A stretch of 47,285 nucleotides of DNA from Candidatus Faecousia intestinigallinarum. Lineage in GTDB: Bacteria > Bacillota > Clostridia > Oscillospirales > Oscillospiraceae. Shown piece after piece: positions 1 to 7,984 of the stretch (the stretch's first letter is position 1; every line of letters starts with the position of its first letter). The stretch spans positions 1-47,285 of the forward strand of contig DVKX01000055.1 in NCBI GenBank assembly GCA_018715805.1. The letters are read 5' to 3'. The position numbers and the translations under genes are program-made. The notes under the pieces are model-generated. The model worked only from the letters and a program-made list of their open reading frames with translations, was not told where the DNA came from and did not search any database.

Positions 1-508
1 CCAGCAGCGCCACCGCCATGCCGAAGCCCAGGGGGATACGCTGGATGTACAGCCCCCATACCACCGCGCCCACATAAAGCAAAGCGGTCACGGGGAGGGT
101 AAATTTACTGACCCGGATCAGGTAATAGGACGGGGCGTGCACCATGACGCGTTCCGCCGCGGTAGCGCCGGTTTCTCCATGCAGGGCGGCCAGCGGGCGG
201 CGGAGCAGCCTGCCCATGAGCAGGGTCTGGTAAGCGCCGCCCCGGCGTATCAGCAGCAGCTCCACGCCCATCTGCGCCAGGGGGAGCAGCGCCGCCTCCA
301 GCGCCACTGCCAGCGCCAGGGGCAAAAGCCGCGTGCGGATGGCGGCGGCGTCCAGCGCCAGCAGCGCGTCCGTCATGTCGCCCACCAGCCAGGCGGCCAG
401 GGTGGGAACCAGGAACCCCAAGAGCGTAGAAAGGCTGCCCGCGAGATAGCAGGGCCAGAGCGTCCGGTCGCAATCCCGGCGGATGGCGCGCAGGATCGAT
501 TTATCCAT
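1..508 (-). CDS. ABC exporter half-transporter, N-terminal part (runs off the window)
   Basis: This is the first ~169 codons of an ABC exporter; the 3' part lies outside the window. The protein begins MDKSILRAIRRD and has several long hydrophobic stretches (about residues 20-45, 60-85 and 140-169), as in the transmembrane domain of a type IV (CydCD-like) exporter. No ATP-binding domain is reached. The start overlaps the last 8 nt of the upstream ABC gene (stop at 501), so the two are translationally coupled and probably form a heterodimer. The substrate cannot be told from sequence. Expression should depend on the attenuated promoter near 2222-2249. Confidence 0.75.
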   Translation of the reverse strand, partial: MDKSILRAIRRDCDRTLWPCYLAGSLSTLLGFLVPTLAAWLVGDMTDALLALDAAAIRTRLLPLALAVALEAALLPLAQMGVELLLIRRGGAYQTLLMGRLLRRPLAALHGETGATAAERVMVHAPSYYLIRVSKFTLPVTALLYVGAVVWGLYIQRIPLGFGMAVALL

Positions 509-2045
509 AACGGCCACCTCCCGACAGCGTCAGAATTTGATCCCAGGGCAGGGCGAGGGCTGGATCGTGGGTGCAGACCAGCAGCGCCCCGGGATAACCG
601 GCCAGCAGGTCATGGAGATAGTCCCTGCTCTCTTTATCCAGGTGGTTGGTTGGCTCGTCCAGAATCAGCAGCCGTGCCTCCCGCGCCAAGGCGATGGCCA
701 GAAAGAGCTTTTTCCGCTCCCCGCCGGAGAGTTCCCGGGTAGGCGTTCCCAGCAGCGCCTCCGGAAAGCGGAAGGCGCGCAGATGCGCCCGGAAAACGTC
801 TAAATGCCAGTCGGGCTGCGTTTCCAGCGCCGGAAGAAAGGCGTTGGCCGGCTGAGAGAGGGCGGGGTCTTCCTGAAAACATACAGCCAGAGATCCGCCT
901 GCTTCCACAGACCCGGTATCCGGGAGCAATTCCCCCAGCAGGATCCGAAGCAGGGTGGTTTTGCCGGCGCCGTTGCCCCCTTGCAGGAGCACCCGCTCCC
1001 CCGGCTGGATCAAAAGACTTGTTTTCCCCAAAACCTCCCGGCCGTCAAAGCGTTTGGAGACGCCCTCCGCCCGGAGCAGCGCCGAACCACTGGTGTGTAC
1101 GGGCGGCAGCATGGCCTTTTCCAGCCGTTCCCGGGCCAGGGCGTAGGCGCCCCGGTAGCGGGCGAAGGTAAACAGCTTGCCCATGGAGGAAAAAATATAA
1201 CCGCTGAGAACCAGGATCACCGGCAGGCTGGAGGCGGGAAGCCCGCCGTAAAGGACGTACAGCCCCAGAATCCCATAACTGCCATAGCGCAGCACGGCGT
1301 CAATGGAGGAATACAGCACCCGCTCCAAGCCGCCGGTGGTCACAGACTTGTTTCCGGCGGCGATGCCCCGGCGGTTGACGGCTCGATAACGCCGGAGGAA
1401 CCAATCCTCCTGGCCGTAGGCTTTCAGAGTGGGCAATCCGTCGATCCCCTGGGCGATCCAGTCGGTTTCCGCCTGGTCGGAGTCCCAGGAGGCTTCGTAA
1501 ATCTTTTTTGTCCATTTTTCGTAGGTAAACACCGGGAGCACCTGCAAAAGCCCCAGCAGGGGGAAGAGCAGGCCGATGCTCAGCCGCTCCCGGCACAACA
1601 GCGCCGCCGCCCCCAGAATAATGCACAGACCCTCCACAGCCTGGGGGAGGCGAAGCTGGTAGTGAGCCGCGATCTCCTCCGCGATCTCCCCCAGAAGCTG
1701 GGTCTGCTCCCCCAGGGAGGCAGCCTCCAGGGTGTTTTCCAGGATACGGCGGCAGAGGTGCTCCCGAAACTGCTGCTGCTCTTGGAGACGGAACCGCTCC
1801 GCCCGTCGGGACAGCAGATAGGCCAGGGGCAGACCCAGCGCCAGCACCCCCAGCAGGGCTACGGCGGCACGGGTAAGCCCCTGGGGATCGGCGGCCATGG
1901 CCAGCTCCAGCAGCCGCGACGCCAGAAAGCCGCAGAGCAGGGTCAGCAGGAAGGAAAAGCCTCCTGCCAGCAGCCCCGCCCGCTGGGAGCGCCGGAAAGC
2001 GGCGGCGATCCCTCCGGGGCAGAGTTCAGGCGTATGCGTGTGCAT
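501..2045 (-). CDS. ABC exporter subunit, transmembrane domain fused to ATP-binding domain (CydC-like)
   Basis: A 514-aa half-transporter. The N-terminal ~300 residues are a six-helix exporter domain, with the coupling-region motif GLPTLKAYGQE typical of CydC-type proteins. The C-terminal ~200 residues are the nucleotide-binding domain, with Walker A GGNGAGKTT, signature LSGGERKKL, Walker B LLILDEPTNHLD and the switch histidine in CTHDP. The LDEPTNHLD segment is what one expects in ABC-F or importer-type ATPases; exporters normally read LDEATSALD. I chose the ATG at 2045 because AAAGGAG lies just upstream and because a longer frame would run through a transcription terminator in the leader. 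The gene overlaps the next ABC gene by 8 nt. Likely role: half of a small-molecule or peptide exporter; substrate unknown. Confidence 0.8.
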   Translation of the reverse strand: MHTHTPELCPGGIAAAFRRSQRAGLLAGGFSFLLTLLCGFLASRLLELAMAADPQGLTRAAVALLGVLALGLPLAYLLSRRAERFRLQEQQQFREHLCRRILENTLEAASLGEQTQLLGEIAEEIAAHYQLRLPQAVEGLCIILGAAALLCRERLSIGLLFPLLGLLQVLPVFTYEKWTKKIYEASWDSDQAETDWIAQGIDGLPTLKAYGQEDWFLRRYRAVNRRGIAAGNKSVTTGGLERVLYSSIDAVLRYGSYGILGLYVLYGGLPASSLPVILVLSGYIFSSMGKLFTFARYRGAYALARERLEKAMLPPVHTSGSALLRAEGVSKRFDGREVLGKTSLLIQPGERVLLQGGNGAGKTTLLRILLGELLPDTGSVEAGGSLAVCFQEDPALSQPANAFLPALETQPDWHLDVFRAHLRAFRFPEALLGTPTRELSGGERKKLFLAIALAREARLLILDEPTNHLDKESRDYLHDLLAGYPGALLVCTHDPALALPWDQILTLSGGGRYG

Positions 2046-2075
2046 TGCGGAAACGCTCCTTTCAGAGTAAATTTC

Positions 2076-2181
2076 AAAAAAATTCTCCGGCAAATGGGGT
2101 ATCTGCCGAAGAATTTGCAGGAGGAAAATGCAGCGTATCGTCCGCTGAATATCGAAACTGCGCACCAGGTCGGTTCGGCAG
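2076..2181 (-). promoter_or_regulatory. Putative transcription attenuator (terminator/antiterminator) in the leader of the ABC operon
   Basis: In the transcript of the minus strand an 8-bp hairpin (arms 2104-2111 and 2085-2092, one G-U pair) is followed by AA and seven T (2076-2082), a classic intrinsic terminator about 30 nt before the ABC start codon. Upstream in the same leader, CTGCCGAA (2181-2174) is perfectly complementary to TTCGGCAG (2110-2103), the left arm of that terminator. The two structures exclude each other, as in attenuators. I see no T-box consensus and no separate short leader peptide with an ATG. The inducer is unknown. Confidence 0.6.
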
Positions 2182-2221
2182 CGCCGTAAAGATTATCTCA
2201 ATAAGTTATATCGTTTCTTTT

Positions 2222-2249
2222 ATTATATCTCGCCGCACAGAATTGTCAA
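2222..2249 (-). promoter_or_regulatory. Consensus sigma-A promoter for the first ABC operon
   Basis: On the minus strand TTGACA (2249-2244) and TATAAT (2227-2222) are separated by 16 bp. Both hexamers match the consensus exactly. Transcription would start near 2215, leaving a leader of about 170 nt before the ABC start at 2045. Confidence 0.75.
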
Positions 2250-2315
2250 TATTTTTTGTTTCCATATTCCGCTGGGCGCCGGGGAAGGCACGGAGCGCCA
2301 CTGCGGCGAAATGCA

Positions 2316-2349
2316 AACGTCCGGCAAGCCTTAGGGCTTGCCGGACGTT
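2316..2349 (-). terminator. Perfect 15-bp stem terminator after the MarR/ABC operon
   Basis: Inverted repeat 2316-2330 / 2335-2349 with a 4-nt loop. It sits 31 nt after the stop of the second exporter gene (2381). Reading the minus strand it is followed by a short T-rich stretch (TTTGCATTTC), so termination is likely but the T-tract is imperfect. Confidence 0.7.
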
Positions 2350-2380
2350 GTTTCTAAATGCCTGGGGGAGATCCTATGGA

Positions 2381-4279
2381 TCACTCCAGCTCGAAAGCGC
2401 CGGTGTAGAGCTGGTAGTAGGTGCCCTTTTCGGCGATCAGATCGTCGTGGGAGCCGCGCTCGATGATGCGGCCGTGATCCAGCACCATGATGCAGTCGGA
2501 GTTCATGACAGTGGAGAGCCGGTGGGCAATGACAAAGGTGGTACGACCCTTCATCAGCGCGTCCATACCCTTCTGCACCAGCGCCTCCGTGTGGGTATCG
2601 ATGGAGGAGGTGGCTTCATCCAGGATCATCACAGGAGGATCGGCCACCGCCGCCCGGGCGATGGAGATCAGCTGCCGCTGCCCCTGGGAAAGCTGGGAGC
2701 CGTTGCCGGTGAGCATGGTGTTGTAGCCCTCGGGCAAGCGGGTGATGAAGTCGTGGGCGTTGGCCAGCTTGGCGGCATGGATGCACTCTTCATCGGTGGC
2801 GTCCAGCTTGCCGTAGCGGATATTATCCATCACCGTGCCGGTAAACAGGTTGGTGTCCTGCAAAACCATACCCAGGGAGCGGCGCAGATCGGACTTGCGG
2901 ATCTTATTGATGTTGATGCCGTCGTAGCGGACCTTGCCGTCGTCGATGTCGTAAAAACGGTTGATGAGGTTGGTGATGGTGGTCTTGCCTGCGCCGGTAG
3001 CGCCCACGAAGGCGATCTTCTGGCCGGGGTTGGCGTAGAGGGTCACGTCGTGGAGCACCGTTTTCTCCGGCACATACCCAAAGTCCACGTTGTACATGGT
3101 GATGTCGCCCTTCAGCTCCGTATAGGTGATGGTGCCGTCCGCCTGATGGGGATGCTTCCACGCCCAGCGGCCGGTGCGCTCCTTGCTCTCTGTAATGGTG
3201 CCGTCCGGGGCGATATTGGCGTTCACCAGGGTGACATAGCCGTTGTCCTGCTCGCTTTCCTCGTCCATCAGCTCAAAAATCCGTTCCGCGCCCGCCAGCG
3301 CCATGACGATGGAATTGATCTGGTTGGACACCTGGGAGATGGGCTGATTGAAGGAGCGGGAGAGCAGCAGGAAGGAAAGCAGGCTGCCTACGGTGAGCAT
3401 CTGGCCGTTGGTGCTGATGATGAGGATTGCGCCGATGATGGAGAGGATTGCGTATTGCAGATAGCCCAGATTGGAGTTTACCGGACCCATCATGTTGGTA
3501 AAAGCGCCGGCCTTGAAGGCGTTCTCCCGCAGCTTGTCGTTGAGCACGTCAAATTCCTGGCTGGCACGATCCTCATAGCAGAAGACCTTCACCACCCGCT
3601 GGCCGTGGATCATTTCCTCCACATAGCCGTTCACCGCGCCCAGCGCCTGCTGCTGGCCGATGAAGTACCGGCTGGAGCGGCCGACCACGAACTTGGTGAC
3701 GAACAGGATGCCCACGATGGAGAGGATCACCACCAGCGTCAGCAGCCAGGAGCTGGTGACCATGGCGGCGAACAGCACCACCAGGGTGATTACGGAGGAG
3801 ATGCACTGGGGGATGGACTGGGAGATCATCTGCCGCAGAGTATCGATGTCGTTGGTGTAGCGGCTCATAATGTCGCCCACAGGGTGGGTGTCGAAATAGC
3901 GGATGGGCAGGGTCTGCATATGGGTGAACAGGTTATCCCGGATCACCTTCTGGGTGCCCTGGGTGACCCGGATCATCAGCCATTGCTGCAGGAAAGTGGC
4001 GACGATGCCCACGAGATACACGCAGGCCATCATAACCAGGAAGCGCACCAGGGGCGCGAAATCCGGATTGGACTGGGAGAGCATGGGCGCAATGTAGTCG
4101 TCGATCACCCGACCCAGGGATTCGTTGCTGGCGGCGGTGGCCACGGCGGTGAGGACGATGCATACCACCACCAGAATCATGGTAAAGCGGTACTGGGTCA
4201 TATAGGAGAGCAGCCGCTTCAGGGTCTTTTTGGGGTCCTTGGCCATGCGGCCGTCCCCGCGCATACGGACAGGAGGCAT
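2381..4279 (-). CDS. Heterodimeric ABC exporter subunit with the canonical ATPase site (YfiC/YknV-like)
   Basis: A 632-aa exporter half-transporter: six-helix transmembrane domain (about residues 20-330), then a nucleotide-binding domain with Walker A GATGAGKTT, Walker B VMILDEATSSID and switch histidine in VIAHRLST. The signature is LSQGQ rather than LSGGQ. The partner gene (4282-6024) carries the complementary degenerate residues, so the two form an asymmetric heterodimer with one good and one weak ATP site, as in BmrCD or TM287/288. A ~60-residue insertion between the transmembrane domain and the ATPase (charged, TITES...RTGRWAWKH) is typical of this clostridial subfamily. The ATG at 4279 follows GGGGGAGAG and lies 2 nt after the upstream stop. 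Probable multidrug or lipid-like substrate (inference from family). Confidence 0.88.
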   Translation of the reverse strand: MPPVRMRGDGRMAKDPKKTLKRLLSYMTQYRFTMILVVVCIVLTAVATAASNESLGRVIDDYIAPMLSQSNPDFAPLVRFLVMMACVYLVGIVATFLQQWLMIRVTQGTQKVIRDNLFTHMQTLPIRYFDTHPVGDIMSRYTNDIDTLRQMISQSIPQCISSVITLVVLFAAMVTSSWLLTLVVILSIVGILFVTKFVVGRSSRYFIGQQQALGAVNGYVEEMIHGQRVVKVFCYEDRASQEFDVLNDKLRENAFKAGAFTNMMGPVNSNLGYLQYAILSIIGAILIISTNGQMLTVGSLLSFLLLSRSFNQPISQVSNQINSIVMALAGAERIFELMDEESEQDNGYVTLVNANIAPDGTITESKERTGRWAWKHPHQADGTITYTELKGDITMYNVDFGYVPEKTVLHDVTLYANPGQKIAFVGATGAGKTTITNLINRFYDIDDGKVRYDGININKIRKSDLRRSLGMVLQDTNLFTGTVMDNIRYGKLDATDEECIHAAKLANAHDFITRLPEGYNTMLTGNGSQLSQGQRQLISIARAAVADPPVMILDEATSSIDTHTEALVQKGMDALMKGRTTFVIAHRLSTVMNSDCIMVLDHGRIIERGSHDDLIAEKGTYYQLYTGAFELE

Positions 4280-4281
4280 CG

Positions 4282-6024
4282 TTACTCTCCCCCTTTCGTT
4301 TGAGAATGGTAGACTTCCTGATAGATGGGGGAAGTCTTGAGAAGCTCTTCGTGGGTGCCCATGGCGGCGATGGCGCCGCCGTCCAGCACCAGGATCAGGT
4401 CTGCATCCTCCACAGAGGCCACCCGCTGGGCGATGATGATCTTGGTGGTATTGGGGATCTCCTCCCGGAAAGCCTTGCGGATCATGGCGTCGGTGTGGGT
4501 ATCCACGGCGGAGGTGGAGTCGTCCAGAATGAGGATCTTCGGCTTCTTCAGCAGAGCACGGGCAATGCACAGCCGCTGCTTCTGGCCGCCGGAGACGTTG
4601 GAGCCGCCCTGCTCAATGTGGGTGTCGTACCCATCGGGGAAGGAGCGGATGAATTCGTCGGCGCAGGCCAGCTGGCAAGCGTGAACCATCTGTTCATCGG
4701 TGGCGTTTTGGTCGCCCCAGCGGAGATTGTCCTTAATACTGCCGGAGAACAGCACGTTCTTTTGCAGCACCATGGACACCTGGTTCCGCAGGGCTTCCAG
4801 GTCGTACTCCCGTACGTCCACGCCGCCCACTTTCACAACGCCCTCGGTGGCGTCATAGAGCCGAGGGATCAGCTGCACCAGGGTGGACTTGGACGAACCG
4901 GTGCCGCCCAGGATGCCCACGGTCTGGCCGGGGCGGATATGCAGATTGATGGATTCCAGGGCGTTCCGGTCGGCGTGCTCGGAATAGCGGAAGGACACGT
5001 TCTCGAAGTCGATGGAGCCGTCCTTGACCTCCTGCACCGGGTGCTCCGGGCTGTGGAGCGTGGGCTCCTCGGTCAGGATCTCATAAGTACGGTGCAGGGG
5101 CGCCCGGCTCATGGTGATCATCACGAAGACCATGGAGAGCATCATCAGGCTCATCAGGATCTGGGAGGTATAGGTGAACATGGAGTTCAGGTTGCCGGTG
5201 GTCAGGCCGAAAGCGGCGTTGTTGCCGGAGCCGACGATCATGGTGGCGCCGATGTAGGAAATGGCGATGATGCAGGCGTACACCGCGAACTGCATCACAG
5301 GGCTGGAGAAGGCCATAATGCGCTCTGCCTTGCAGAAGTCCTTATAGATGGAGGCGGAGACGTCGGTGAACTTCTGATTTTCCCGCTCCTCCCGGACGAA
5401 GGACTTCACCACCCGGATGCCGTGGAGGTTCTCCTGGACCACGTCGTTCAGCTTATCATAGGTCTTGAACACCCGGTCGAAGATGGTCCGCACCTTGTTG
5501 ATCAGGTAGAACAGGACCACGGCCAGCAGGGGCAGCACCACGCAGTACACCAGGCACAGCCGGGGGCTGATGCGGTAGGCGCTGATGGTGGCCAGGATCA
5601 GCATCATGGGGCAGCGAATGGCCATGCGGATCATCATCTGGAAGGCCATCTGCAGGTTGGCCACATCGGTGGTCAGCCGGGTGACGATGCTGGAGGTGGA
5701 GAATTTGTCGATATTGGCGAAGTCAAAGGTCTGCACCTGGTGGTACATATCGTGGCGCAGGTTCCGGGAGAAGCCCGTGGCGGCGTAAGCCGCCAGGGCG
5801 GCGGAGCCTACGCCGAAGAGCAGGGAAAGCAGGGCGCACAGCACCAGCAGCGCCCCCTGGCGGTACACCACCGCCATATTGCCCAGGGTGATGCCCTGAT
5901 CCACCAGCACGCTCATGACGCCGGGGATAGTCACCTCCATGTACACTTCGCCGATCATGCACAGGGGGCTGAGAATGGCGGCGGCTTTGTATTGCCGGAT
6001 ACATTTGGCTAGTCGTTTGATCAT
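4282..6024 (-). CDS. Heterodimeric ABC exporter subunit with a degenerate ATPase site (YfiB/YknU-like)
   Basis: A 580-aa exporter half-transporter with a six-helix domain and a C-terminal ATPase. The ATPase has the usual LSGGQ-like signature (VSGGQKQRL), but Walker A is GGTGSSKST, the catalytic glutamate is aspartate (ILILDDSTSAVD) and the switch histidine is glutamine (IIIAQRVAS). These are the hallmark changes of the non-hydrolysing site of heterodimeric exporters. Its partner is encoded 2 nt downstream. The ATG at 6024 is preceded by a GGAGG-type site. It lies 3 nt after the stop of a MarR-family gene, so regulator and exporter are one operon. Confidence 0.9.
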   Translation of the reverse strand: MIKRLAKCIRQYKAAAILSPLCMIGEVYMEVTIPGVMSVLVDQGITLGNMAVVYRQGALLVLCALLSLLFGVGSAALAAYAATGFSRNLRHDMYHQVQTFDFANIDKFSTSSIVTRLTTDVANLQMAFQMMIRMAIRCPMMLILATISAYRISPRLCLVYCVVLPLLAVVLFYLINKVRTIFDRVFKTYDKLNDVVQENLHGIRVVKSFVREERENQKFTDVSASIYKDFCKAERIMAFSSPVMQFAVYACIIAISYIGATMIVGSGNNAAFGLTTGNLNSMFTYTSQILMSLMMLSMVFVMITMSRAPLHRTYEILTEEPTLHSPEHPVQEVKDGSIDFENVSFRYSEHADRNALESINLHIRPGQTVGILGGTGSSKSTLVQLIPRLYDATEGVVKVGGVDVREYDLEALRNQVSMVLQKNVLFSGSIKDNLRWGDQNATDEQMVHACQLACADEFIRSFPDGYDTHIEQGGSNVSGGQKQRLCIARALLKKPKILILDDSTSAVDTHTDAMIRKAFREEIPNTTKIIIAQRVASVEDADLILVLDGGAIAAMGTHEELLKTSPIYQEVYHSQTKGGE

Positions 6025-6027
6025 GTG

Positions 6028-6486
6028 TCAGGATCCCTCCTTGTGGGTCTGCGAGCCTGCCGCGCCGCTGAGATTGGCGGTGGCCCGGCTGAGAAATTGG
6101 GAAAATTGCCGCTGCTCCTCCGGGGTGAAGCCCTGGAGCGTCCGCGACTCGATGTCCTGGGTGGTCTGGCGCATGAGGGAGGCTACCTCCCGCCCCTGTT
6201 CCAGGACGTAAATGCGCTTTACCCGCCGGTCTGCGGGATCGGGGCGCAGTTCCAGGAAGCCCTTCTTCTCCAGCCGGCTCAGCAGGCCGGACACGGTGGG
6301 GTGGCTCAGCTGCATGACCTCCTCCACATCTCTGGGGCAGGGGGGCGTGGGCGCCATGAGCAGAAAGCCCATGACCTGCCCCTGGGAGGCGGTCAGGCCG
6401 ATCCGGGATAGGGCGTCCGTCATCATTTGGTCGATACACCAATGGAGCACGCGGATATCGCGGCCATAGTGCTTCGTAACGATCAC
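6028..6486 (-). CDS. MarR-family transcriptional regulator of the ABC exporter operon
   Basis: A ~152-aa winged-helix protein with the MarR layout: helix 1 (VLHWCIDQMM), LTASQGQVMGFLL, recognition helix LSHPTVSGLLSRLEKKGF and the wing motif DPADRRVKRIYVL. It probably represses its own operon and is released by a ligand of the exporter (inference). The start is uncertain. The promoter at 6516-6543 excludes the longest frame, which would begin inside the -35 box. GTG at 6486 follows TAAGAAG and is the most plausible start; the next in-frame ATG is at 6426. Confidence 0.85.
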   Translation of the reverse strand: MIVTKHYGRDIRVLHWCIDQMMTDALSRIGLTASQGQVMGFLLMAPTPPCPRDVEEVMQLSHPTVSGLLSRLEKKGFLELRPDPADRRVKRIYVLEQGREVASLMRQTTQDIESRTLQGFTPEEQRQFSQFLSRATANLSGAAGSQTHKEGS

Positions 6487-6495
6487 CTTCTTACA

Positions 6496-6513
6496 TATGT
6501 AGCTTGCGACATA
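6496..6513. promoter_or_regulatory. Palindromic operator for the MarR regulator
   Basis: TATGTAGC-TT-GCGACATA is an 18-bp inverted repeat with one mismatch. It lies directly after the -10 box, over the predicted transcription start, a usual position for MarR autorepression. Confidence 0.55.
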
Positions 6514-6515
6514 AT

Positions 6516-6543
6516 ATTCTAGCAGGAAAAAAAGAAAATGCAA
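6516..6543 (-). promoter_or_regulatory. Promoter of the MarR/ABC exporter operon
   Basis: Minus strand TTGCAT (6543-6538), 16-bp spacer containing a T-rich tract, TAGAAT (6521-6516). It overlaps the palindrome at 6496-6513 on its downstream side. Confidence 0.6.
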
Positions 6544-6581
6544 CCCCCATTTTTGAGAATTTACAGATATTTCACAGAGGA

Positions 6582-6610
6582 TTGCAAAATGGTGGAATGG
6601 GTGGTATACT
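6582..6610 (+). promoter_or_regulatory. Promoter of the amidohydrolase gene
   Basis: TTGCAA (6582-6587), 17-bp spacer, TATACT (6605-6610). It gives a leader of about 80 nt before the ATG at 6698. Confidence 0.6.
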
Positions 6611-6697
6611 AAAAAGAATCAGGGGATTTCCCCGTTTTTTGGTGAAAAGAATTGCAATGGATGCCGCCCGCAGGGGGACGGCGGGAGGAGGAGCAGG

Positions 6698-7564
6698 ATG
6701 GCTTGGGACTGCCATATCCATATGCTGCTGGACGGACGGGACTGGAAAGATGCCATTCGCCGGCATCAAAACGCACCGGACACGGCGTATATCCGGGGAA
6801 TCCTGGGGATCTACCAGGCGGCGGGAGTGACCTATCTGCGGGACGGAGGCGACCGCTGGGGCGTGGGCAAGGCAGCCCGGGAGATCGCGGCGGAATACGG
6901 CATTGTCTACCGCACGCCCCTGGCGCCCCTTTACCGCCGGGGACACTACGGCGGCTTTATCGGCACGGGTTATGATTCCCTGGGAGAATATGCGCGCCTG
7001 GCGGAAAAGACCCGGCAAGACGGCGGGGATTTTGTAAAGATCATGATTTCCGGCCTGATGGACTTTGACCGGTACGGTGTGCTCACAGAGGCGGGGCTGC
7101 CCCCGGCGGAGATCCGGGAGCTGGTGCACATCGCCCATCAGGAGGGCATGGCGGTGATGGCGCACGCCAACGGCGCCCGCACTGTGGAGGCGGCGGCGGC
7201 AGCCGGGGTGGATTCCATAGAGCACGGCGCATATTTGGACACGGATGCCCTGGCGGCCATGGCAGCGGCGGGGACGGTGTGGGTGCCCACCCTGTCCACC
7301 ATCGGCAATCTCCGGGGGAAGCGCCGCTTCTCGGAGTATGCGGTGGAGAAGATTCTGGAGAACGCCCAGGCCAATGTGGCGGAATTTGCCGCCATGGGCG
7401 GCCTGGTGGCGGCGGGCAGCGACGCGGGCGCCTGGGCGGTGCCCCACGGTTGCGGGACAGAGGAGCGCTTGCTGGCGCAGGCGCTCCCCGCCGGGGCGGA
7501 CATCCTTCGCCGGGGCGGGGAGGCGATCCGGCAGCGGTTTTGCCCGCCGGAACCGCACCCGTAG
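6698..7564 (+). CDS. Amidohydrolase-family metal-dependent hydrolase
   Basis: A 288-aa member of the amidohydrolase superfamily (imidazolonepropionase/prolidase-like branch). The expected binuclear metal ligands are all visible in order: HIH at residues 6-8, Lys in FVKIMISG, His in MAHANG, His in IEHGAY and Asp in AAGSDAGAW. The protein lacks the N-terminal beta-sandwich seen in most relatives and starts directly at the HxH strand, so it is short for the family (usually 380-420 aa). The ATG at 6698 follows GGGAGGAGGAGCAGG. It has its own promoter and terminator. The substrate (cyclic amide, peptide or similar) is not predictable. Confidence 0.8.
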   Translation: MAWDCHIHMLLDGRDWKDAIRRHQNAPDTAYIRGILGIYQAAGVTYLRDGGDRWGVGKAAREIAAEYGIVYRTPLAPLYRRGHYGGFIGTGYDSLGEYARLAEKTRQDGGDFVKIMISGLMDFDRYGVLTEAGLPPAEIRELVHIAHQEGMAVMAHANGARTVEAAAAAGVDSIEHGAYLDTDALAAMAAAGTVWVPTLSTIGNLRGKRRFSEYAVEKILENAQANVAEFAAMGGLVAAGSDAGAWAVPHGCGTEERLLAQALPAGADILRRGGEAIRQRFCPPEPHP

Positions 7565-7600
7565 GCGGGGAACGCGCGCCGTCAAAAAAATTTTTGGAGA

Positions 7601-7640
7601 AAAAGAAGTTGTACCTTTGGGTACAACTTCTTTTTATTTT
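7601..7640 (+). terminator. Strong terminator after the amidohydrolase gene
   Basis: A 15-bp stem (7601-7615 / 7620-7634) with a 4-nt loop and a T-rich tail. The A-tract on the other side makes it look bidirectional. It separates the amidohydrolase gene from the phage-type cassette. Confidence 0.8.
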
Positions 7641-7669
7641 CCCGGTGTGGGTAGAAAGGGAGGGAAAAT

Positions 7670-7984
7670 ATGAAGGAGGAAACCCTGAAACAGCGCATCC
7701 GCAGCGGGAAAATACGGCGGGAGGATGTGGCCAGACGGCTGGCGGAGCTGGCCTTTGGCCGCGCCAACGACTGTGTTCGCCTGGCGCTCTCGCCGGAAGC
7801 GGAGGTGGGGAAGCTGGATCTCAGCCTGCTGTGCGAGGTGAAGCGCAGCGACAAGGGCGCAGTGGAAGTGAAGCTGGTGGACAGGCTGAAGGCGCTGGAG
7901 CAGCTGTGCGCTCTGGCGGCGGAGGAGGGCGCAGGGCTGGAGGAATTCCTGCAGGCGCTGCGGAGCCAGGAGGGAGCGCCGTGA
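7670..7984 (+). CDS. Phage terminase small subunit-like protein
   Basis: A 104-aa, mostly helical and highly charged protein directly upstream of a large terminase, the usual place of the DNA-recognition subunit of a packaging motor. The call rests on position, size and helical character; I do not recognise a specific small-terminase motif. The ATG at 7670 follows AGGGAGG. The stop overlaps the start of the large terminase (GTGA at 7981), so the two are coupled. No promoter is evident between the terminator ending near 7640 and this start. Confidence 0.55.
   Translation: MKEETLKQRIRSGKIRREDVARRLAELAFGRANDCVRLALSPEAEVGKLDLSLLCEVKRSDKGAVEVKLVDRLKALEQLCALAAEEGAGLEEFLQALRSQEGAP

Noticed and set aside
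2046..2165. An N-terminal extension of the first ABC gene from a GTG at 2165.
   Set aside because: The extension runs through the intrinsic terminator of the leader, has no ribosome-binding site, and bears no resemblance to the family. AAAGGAG lies before the ATG at 2045.
2045..4303. A long open frame on the plus strand opposite the ABC exporter gene (similar ones at 4300-6012, 26309-27736 on minus, and 44683-46923 on minus).
   Set aside because: They are antisense to genes with clear motifs and ribosome-binding sites, and are kept open by the GC-rich codon bias. Their predicted proteins are low-complexity and His/Gly/Gln-rich.
6487..6543. A start for the MarR gene at the most upstream ATG-like codon (6543).
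   Set aside because: It would begin within the -35 box of the promoter, upstream of the predicted transcription start.
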